DNA of 64,000 nucleotides from Providencia sp. Lineage in GTDB: Bacteria > Pseudomonadota > Gammaproteobacteria > Enterobacterales > Enterobacteriaceae. The stretch covers positions 1-64,000 of the forward strand of contig NZ_DOEH01000007.1 of assembly GCF_003533305.1 (NCBI RefSeq), in the 5' to 3' direction. Below are positions 59,710-64,000 of this stretch, piece by piece. A program made the position numbers and the translations under genes. The notes beneath the pieces are model-generated. The model saw only the letters and a program-made list of their open reading frames with translations, ran no database searches and had not been told where the DNA came from. The number at the start of each line of letters is the position of its first letter. Within the stretch, counting starts at the first letter, position 1.

Positions 59710-61179
59710 ATGAGCACAATAACAATACAGCATGGCAGCTTTAAGCTCAGTGACACCCAGACTCTCAACATCCCTGAATTAACCATAAATAAAGGGGATA
59801 GTTGGGCATTTATTGGCGCCAACGGAAGTGGTAAATCATCCCTCGCACGCGTTCTTTCCGGTGAGCTTCTTCCTCTTTCTGGTGTTGTAAAAAGTACCTT
59901 TAACGCACCTTTTCGCCTTTCTTTTGAGCAATTACAAAAAATCATTAGTGAAGAATGGCAGCGCAATAATACCGATTTGCTCAGTGATGATGAAGATGAT
60001 ACCGGCTATACCGCAGCTGAAATTATACAATTCAATCATAAAGATAATGAATATTGCTTAGAGCTTGCTGCCAAATTTGGGATTAGCGACTTACTTTCTC
60101 GCCGGTTTAAATACCTCTCATCAGGGGAAACGCGCAAAGTATTACTCTGCCAAACCTTAATGGGGCAACCTGACCTTTTGATTCTCGACGAACCTTTTGA
60201 TGGCCTTGATATTTACTCAAGAAATAATCTTAGCGAACTATTATATTCGTTATCTGAAAAAGGCCTCACCCTTGTTTTAGTACTCAACCGTTTCGATGAA
60301 TTACCTGAATTTATTGAAAATATGGGAATTGTCGCAGATTGTTCTCTAAGCCTTTGTGGAAAGAGAGAGTCAGTACTCGCTAACACGCTTATCACGCAGT
60401 TACAGCACAGCGAAAAAATTAAACAGCTTTCGATTCCCGAAACAGAAGATCCCACCAGCGATAATGGACTTGATAACGAAACGCCTCGCATCATTCTAAA
60501 AAATGGGGTGGTAAGTTATAACGATAAACCTATTTTGCATGGTTTGAACTGGCAAGTGAACCCAAATGAACACTGGCAAATTATTGGTGAAAATGGTGCA
60601 GGAAAATCAACCTTATTAAGTTTGATTACAGGTGATCATCCTCAAGGCTACAGCAATGATTTAACCCTCTTTGGCCAGCGCAGAGGCACTGGTGAAACTA
60701 TTTGGGATATCAAACGTCATATTGGTTATGTCAGCAACAGTATTCACCAAGAATATCGCGTATCCACTAATGTAATTACCGTGATTATCTCAGGATTTCA
60801 TGACTCTATTGGCTTGTATCAAACCCCTTCAGATAGGCAAATACAATTGGCTCATGAATGGCTGAGGCTATTGGGTTTTCCTGCGAAAACAGCGCAACAA
60901 CCATTTCATAGTTTATCTTGGGGACAGCAACGATTAGCTTTAATCGCTCGGGCATTGGTTAAACACCCTGCGATGCTTATTTTAGATGAGCCTTTACAAG
61001 GATTAGATGGAATTAACCGTTTGTTAGTACTACGTTTTATTGATGTTATGTTGAGCCAAGGGACAACCCAACTTTTGTTTGTGTCTCATCATCAAGAAGA
61101 TGCACCATCTTGTATTACTCATCGGTTGATCTTTGTTCCTGAGGGAAATAAATATCGCTATGATATTGAAACACTTTAA
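59710..61179 (+). CDS. modF: ModF (PhrA), tandem ABC ATPase of the mod locus
   Basis: 489 residues, like E. coli ModF (490). Two nucleotide-binding domains: Walker A GANGSGKSS and GENGAGKST, signatures LSSGETRKVLL and LSWGQQRLALIAR, Walker B LLILDEPFDGLD and MLILDEPLQGLD. No membrane part. Its role in molybdate metabolism is unclear. The ATG at 59710 follows AAGGAAG; a TTG precedes it by one codon. It lies 141 bases after modE in the same direction. Confidence 0.94.
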   Translation: MSTITIQHGSFKLSDTQTLNIPELTINKGDSWAFIGANGSGKSSLARVLSGELLPLSGVVKSTFNAPFRLSFEQLQKIISEEWQRNNTDLLSDDEDDTGYTAAEIIQFNHKDNEYCLELAAKFGISDLLSRRFKYLSSGETRKVLLCQTLMGQPDLLILDEPFDGLDIYSRNNLSELLYSLSEKGLTLVLVLNRFDELPEFIENMGIVADCSLSLCGKRESVLANTLITQLQHSEKIKQLSIPETEDPTSDNGLDNETPRIILKNGVVSYNDKPILHGLNWQVNPNEHWQIIGENGAGKSTLLSLITGDHPQGYSNDLTLFGQRRGTGETIWDIKRHIGYVSNSIHQEYRVSTNVITVIISGFHDSIGLYQTPSDRQIQLAHEWLRLLGFPAKTAQQPFHSLSWGQQRLALIARALVKHPAMLILDEPLQGLDGINRLLVLRFIDVMLSQGTTQLLFVSHHQEDAPSCITHRLIFVPEGNKYRYDIETL

Positions 61180-61215
61180 ATAGAAACTCTGTTTTCTGTT
61201 CTTTACTCTGATCTG

Positions 61216-61248
61216 CGCCGGTAAGCAATAACTCACTGTTTATCGGCG
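61216..61248 (+). terminator. hairpin after modF, possible terminator
   Basis: CGCCGGTAA and TTATCGGCG form a 9-bp stem (one G·T) around a 15-base loop, just after modF. The T run is poor. Confidence 0.42.
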
Positions 61249-61423
61249 AATTTAATCCAATGATTAATAATAAGTATCAAATATATAAATAGCTAATCTA
61301 CTAATTTTTAAAACCTTTCTGTGGAATCAATAAGATTAATTCAATTTCAAGTCGAAATGAGAATGAAAATCCTTAAACTCTTTCGCTCTTAATAATTTCA
61401 AATACTTATCTAGGTGTTTTTTT

Positions 61424-62251
61424 ATGGTTTGGTTAACGTTGGCCTCTTCACTTGCAATACTTTCGTCACATCGATTAATCGCTGCTTTGCTACTATTAGT
61501 TTCTATTGGCTTAGCTTTTTTTGCTCATATCATCAACTGGCAAGTAATTTTACTTCTGACTTTTATTGTTATTATTGGAGGGATTCATTTCTACTTTAAA
61601 CATAACTTAATCTTAAAAATCAGTAGTGAAATTATGCTTATTGGATGCGCCGTTGGACTCTTTATTCATCTTTTTCCGGGCTTTAATAACACAAAATATT
61701 TAGATAAAGTGATCGTAGGGCCACAAAGCTCACCCTTTAGCATGTATTTTAATTTTGATAAGGCACTGATCCCTTTTATTCTATTAGCCTGTTTACCAAC
61801 ACTATTTTCTTCTCGTCCAACCAAAACTGCGACATGGCGCCAATGGGGATTACTTGTCATCGCGGTTCCCATTCTACTTCTCGTTGCCGCTTTTGCAGGC
61901 GGCCTTGGCTTTGAATTACACTTTCCTACATGGCTACCCGCTTTCATTCTTTGTAATCTATTTTTTGTATCGTTAGCTGAGGAAGCACTATTTCGAGGAT
62001 ATTTACAGCAACGCCTAACGTTATGGCTTGGCTCTCCTTACCTTGCTCTGATACTCAGTGCGCTATTATTTGGTGGCTTACATTTTGCTGGTGGCCCATT
62101 ATTAATCCTCTTTGCAACCCTTTCTGGTGTCATTTATGGTCTAGCTTGGATGTGGAGTGGTAAATTATGGCTTGCTGTATCGTTTCACTTCGGGTTAAAT
62201 CTAGTTCATCTGTTATTTTTCACTTATCCAGTAAAAATGTTTATTGGATAA
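61424..62251 (+). CDS. CPBP (Abi/CaaX) family intramembrane metalloprotease
   Basis: 275-residue membrane protein with about eight segments. The CPBP motifs are complete: SLAEEALFRGYLQQRL (EExxxR), LLFGGLHF (FxxxH) and SFHFGLNLVHLL (HxxxN). Relatives include CAAX-processing proteases and bacteriocin self-immunity proteins; no bacteriocin gene is seen beside it. The substrate is unknown. It lies between modF and gpmA as its own unit. Confidence 0.85.
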   Translation: MVWLTLASSLAILSSHRLIAALLLLVSIGLAFFAHIINWQVILLLTFIVIIGGIHFYFKHNLILKISSEIMLIGCAVGLFIHLFPGFNNTKYLDKVIVGPQSSPFSMYFNFDKALIPFILLACLPTLFSSRPTKTATWRQWGLLVIAVPILLLVAAFAGGLGFELHFPTWLPAFILCNLFFVSLAEEALFRGYLQQRLTLWLGSPYLALILSALLFGGLHFAGGPLLILFATLSGVIYGLAWMWSGKLWLAVSFHFGLNLVHLLFFTYPVKMFIG

Positions 62252-62446
62252 AAAAACAACAGCTCGAACCATTTTTTTATCGCTTTCTAGGTTAAATTTT
62301 CACTTAGAAATAGGATTGGCGATGAGTTTTTTGATTTGGTTTGGGTAAATAGTCAGTTGCTACTAGCGTTCGGTTTGACTATCCCTATAATATAAGTCAG
62401 CAATGATTTATTTCTAATTTTGAATGTACTGATAGGAGTTTTAGCT

Positions 62447-63199
62447 ATGGCTGTAACTAAACTGGTTTTGGTAAGACACGGTGAAAGTGAGTGGAACAAA
62501 GAAAACCGTTTCACAGGTTGGACTGATGTAGAATTATCAGAAAAAGGCCGTGAAGAAGCAAAAATCGCAGGTCAACTGTTAAAAGATGAAGGCTTTGTTT
62601 TTGATTTTGCTTATACCTCAGTACTAAAACGTGCTATCCATACCTTATGGGGCATTCTTGATCAGGTTGAACAGCAATGGCTGCCTGTTGAAAAAAGCTG
62701 GAAATTAAATGAACGCCACTATGGTGCTCTGCAAGGTTTAGACAAATCAGAAACTGCCGCTAAATACGGTGACGAGCAAGTTAAACTGTGGCGCCGTGGT
62801 TTTGCAATCACACCACCAGAATTAACCAAAGATGATGAACGTTACCCAGGTCACGACCCACGCTACGCAAAACTTTCAGACAGCGAATTACCTGTAACTG
62901 AAAGCTTAGCAACGACTATCGAGCGTGTTATTCCTTATTGGGAAGAGGTTATCAAACCACGTGTTGAAAGTGGCGAGCAAGTTATCATTGCTGCGCACGG
63001 TAACTCACTGCGTGCATTAGTAAAATACTTGGATAACATGGGTGAAGATGAAATTCTAAACCTGAATATCCCGACAGCCGTACCGATGGTTTATGAATTC
63101 GATGAAAACATGAAACCTATCAAACGTTACTACTTGGGCAACCAAGACGAAATCGCGGCAAAACAAGCTGCTGTAGCGAATCAAGGTAAAGCTAAGTAA
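62447..63199 (+). CDS. gpmA: 2,3-bisphosphoglycerate-dependent phosphoglycerate mutase
   Basis: Glycolytic enzyme interconverting 3- and 2-phosphoglycerate. 250 residues, the E. coli length. The phospho-accepting His11 is in [10 protein letters not shown], and the second catalytic His in [28 protein letters not shown] and [12 protein letters not shown] are conserved. The ATG at 62447 follows GGAG; the frame open from 62420 precedes the ribosome site. Codons are of the highly expressed type. Confidence 0.97.
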   Translation: MAVTKLVLVRHGESEWNKENRFTGWTDVELSEKGREEAKIAGQLLKDEGFVFDFAYTSVLKRAIHTLWGILDQVEQQWLPVEKSWKLNERHYGALQGLDKSETAAKYGDEQVKLWRRGFAITPPELTKDDERYPGHDPRYAKLSDSELPVTESLATTIERVIPYWEEVIKPRVESGEQVIIAAHGNSLRALVKYLDNMGEDEILNLNIPTAVPMVYEFDENMKPIKRYYLGNQDEIAAKQAAVANQGKAK

Positions 63200-63223
63200 T
63201 TTACTTTCTTAACCTCTGATATT

Positions 63224-63254
63224 AAGGATTGAGCTAATCACTCAATCCTTTTTT
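63224..63254 (+). terminator. terminator of gpmA
   Basis: 10-bp perfect stem AAGGATTGAG / CTCAATCCTT with a 7-base loop and a six-base T run. Confidence 0.93.
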
Positions 63255-63381
63255 ATTTGATATCAGTTATCTATCAATAAGCGTCCATATATCTTTGATA
63301 AGAATAATGTCACTATGGTTTTAGAAAAGGCCAGAACCGACTATCATAGAGAAAAATAATTGAAAGGCTTATAAAACAAAA

Positions 63382-64000
63382 ATGAATAAATTTAATCTCT
63401 ATGTTTGGGTGGGGCTAGTACTGAGCGCCAGTATTTTAGGAACGCTAGTTTATATGATCCAAACCGGTGAACTTATCGTCGATGGCTCGAATGGCGCAGC
63501 AAACGCTGAGCTAATGAAGACCTTAATGATTATCGCCTGTGTCAGCTTTCCCATACAACTTCTCAGCATGATGTTAATGAGCTATAAGCCTAGACTATCC
63601 ATTGCGGTAGCCATCATTAGTAGCATAGCATTAATGCCAATTACAATTGTATTTGCGATGGGTATGGTTTTTTCAGCGATCCGCTGGCGCTACCATCAAT
63701 TAACCCCTTTTGATACCACCATCAATGTCGATTTTGATATCAGTCTACCATTTAATAAACGCCAAAATACCCTGATTGTCATCCCATTAGCCATCGTCAG
63801 CATTGCCTTCATCATATTGAGTCAAAGCTTAGGTATGTTCTTATTCGTACTTACGATATTTATCGGCTTTTTTGGTAAACGTGCCAGCAATAGTATTTAT
63901 TTAGCGATTAAAGATGCACACTTTTATATTCGCCCGAATATTTTTGCCCATTGCTATCGAATTCCACTTCAAGACGTGAAATATGTTAAAAGCGAAAAAG
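63382..64000 (+). CDS. multi-pass membrane protein, runs off the right edge
   Basis: An open frame of 206 codons from ATG 63382 with no stop before base 64000. It has at least five hydrophobic stretches: LYVWVGLVLSASILGTLVYM, LMIIACVSFPIQLLSMMLM, AVAIISSIALMPITIVFAMG, NTLIVIPLAIVSIAFIILSQ and GMFLFVLTIFIGFF, then a soluble part that could be a PH-like domain (YLAIKDAHFYIRPNIF). No family was recognised. It begins about 130 bases after the gpmA terminator and so has its own promoter. Confidence 0.72.
   Translation, partial: MNKFNLYVWVGLVLSASILGTLVYMIQTGELIVDGSNGAANAELMKTLMIIACVSFPIQLLSMMLMSYKPRLSIAVAIISSIALMPITIVFAMGMVFSAIRWRYHQLTPFDTTINVDFDISLPFNKRQNTLIVIPLAIVSIAFIILSQSLGMFLFVLTIFIGFFGKRASNSIYLAIKDAHFYIRPNIFAHCYRIPLQDVKYVKSEK

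Overview
The window is a chromosomal segment of an AT-rich enterobacterium. Most genes are clear orthologues of Escherichia coli genes, and long stretches follow the E. coli order around moeAB–ybiT–rhtA–dps–dinG–rhlE–cecR–ybhGFSR–ybhL–moa–ybhK–uvrB–bio–pgl/ybhA–mod–gpmA. The AT-rich base composition, the many ERIC repeats and the rearranged islands suggest the Morganellaceae (Providencia or a relative). That assignment is an inference from gene content, not a database result. No rRNA, tRNA, CRISPR array or complete insertion sequence was seen.

Layout. 1–2.4 kb: the 5' end of a secreted protein gene running off the left edge, then maeA. 2.4–7.3 kb: an N-acetylmuramic acid (MurNAc) recovery block, murQ–murP–murR plus a TSUP permease, and a secreted CBM9-like protein that carries the same operator pair as murQ. 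7.8–13.4 kb: sanA, yeiB–folE, moeA–moeB, yjdM. 13.4–25.5 kb: ybiT, an acetyltransferase, a LOG-family hydrolase, rhtA, dps, a cupin, dinG, a 56-residue small protein, sseA, a YeaQ-type protein, rhlE–dusC. 25.8–31.6 kb: cecR and the YbhGFSR ABC exporter. 31.8–34.9 kb: ybhL and moaA-C-D-E (no moaB) behind a molybdenum-cofactor riboswitch and a predicted ModE site. 35–40.1 kb: three tandem ERIC repeats and an iron/heme island (HasR-like receptor, FecR-type anti-sigma, FecI-type sigma). 40.4–51.3 kb: ybhK, an AEC permease, glutaminase glsA, uvrB with a LexA box, and the divergent bioA / bioBFCD block around a BirA-type operator. 51.3–54.4 kb: pgl, ybhA and a higBA remnant damaged at an ERIC. 54.3–61.2 kb: modABC, a nonsense-interrupted SseL-like deubiquitinase, acrZ, modE, modF. 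61.4–64 kb: a CPBP protease, gpmA and the start of an unknown membrane protein.

How the genes work together. Three molybdenum modules lie in one window: uptake (modABC) with its regulator (modE), cofactor synthesis (moaACDE, moeAB) and the accessory ATPase ModF. Predicted ModE sites stand before both modA and moaA. The biotin genes share one operator. The MurNAc genes appear to form a small regulon that includes a secreted binding protein.

The most notable points are the SseL-type effector-like gene between modA and acrZ with a single in-frame stop just before its catalytic histidine, the identically spaced operator pairs before murQ and the CBM9-like gene, and three minus-strand genes (HasR-like receptor, pgl, modC) whose stop codons coincide with the end of an ERIC element in the same orientation.
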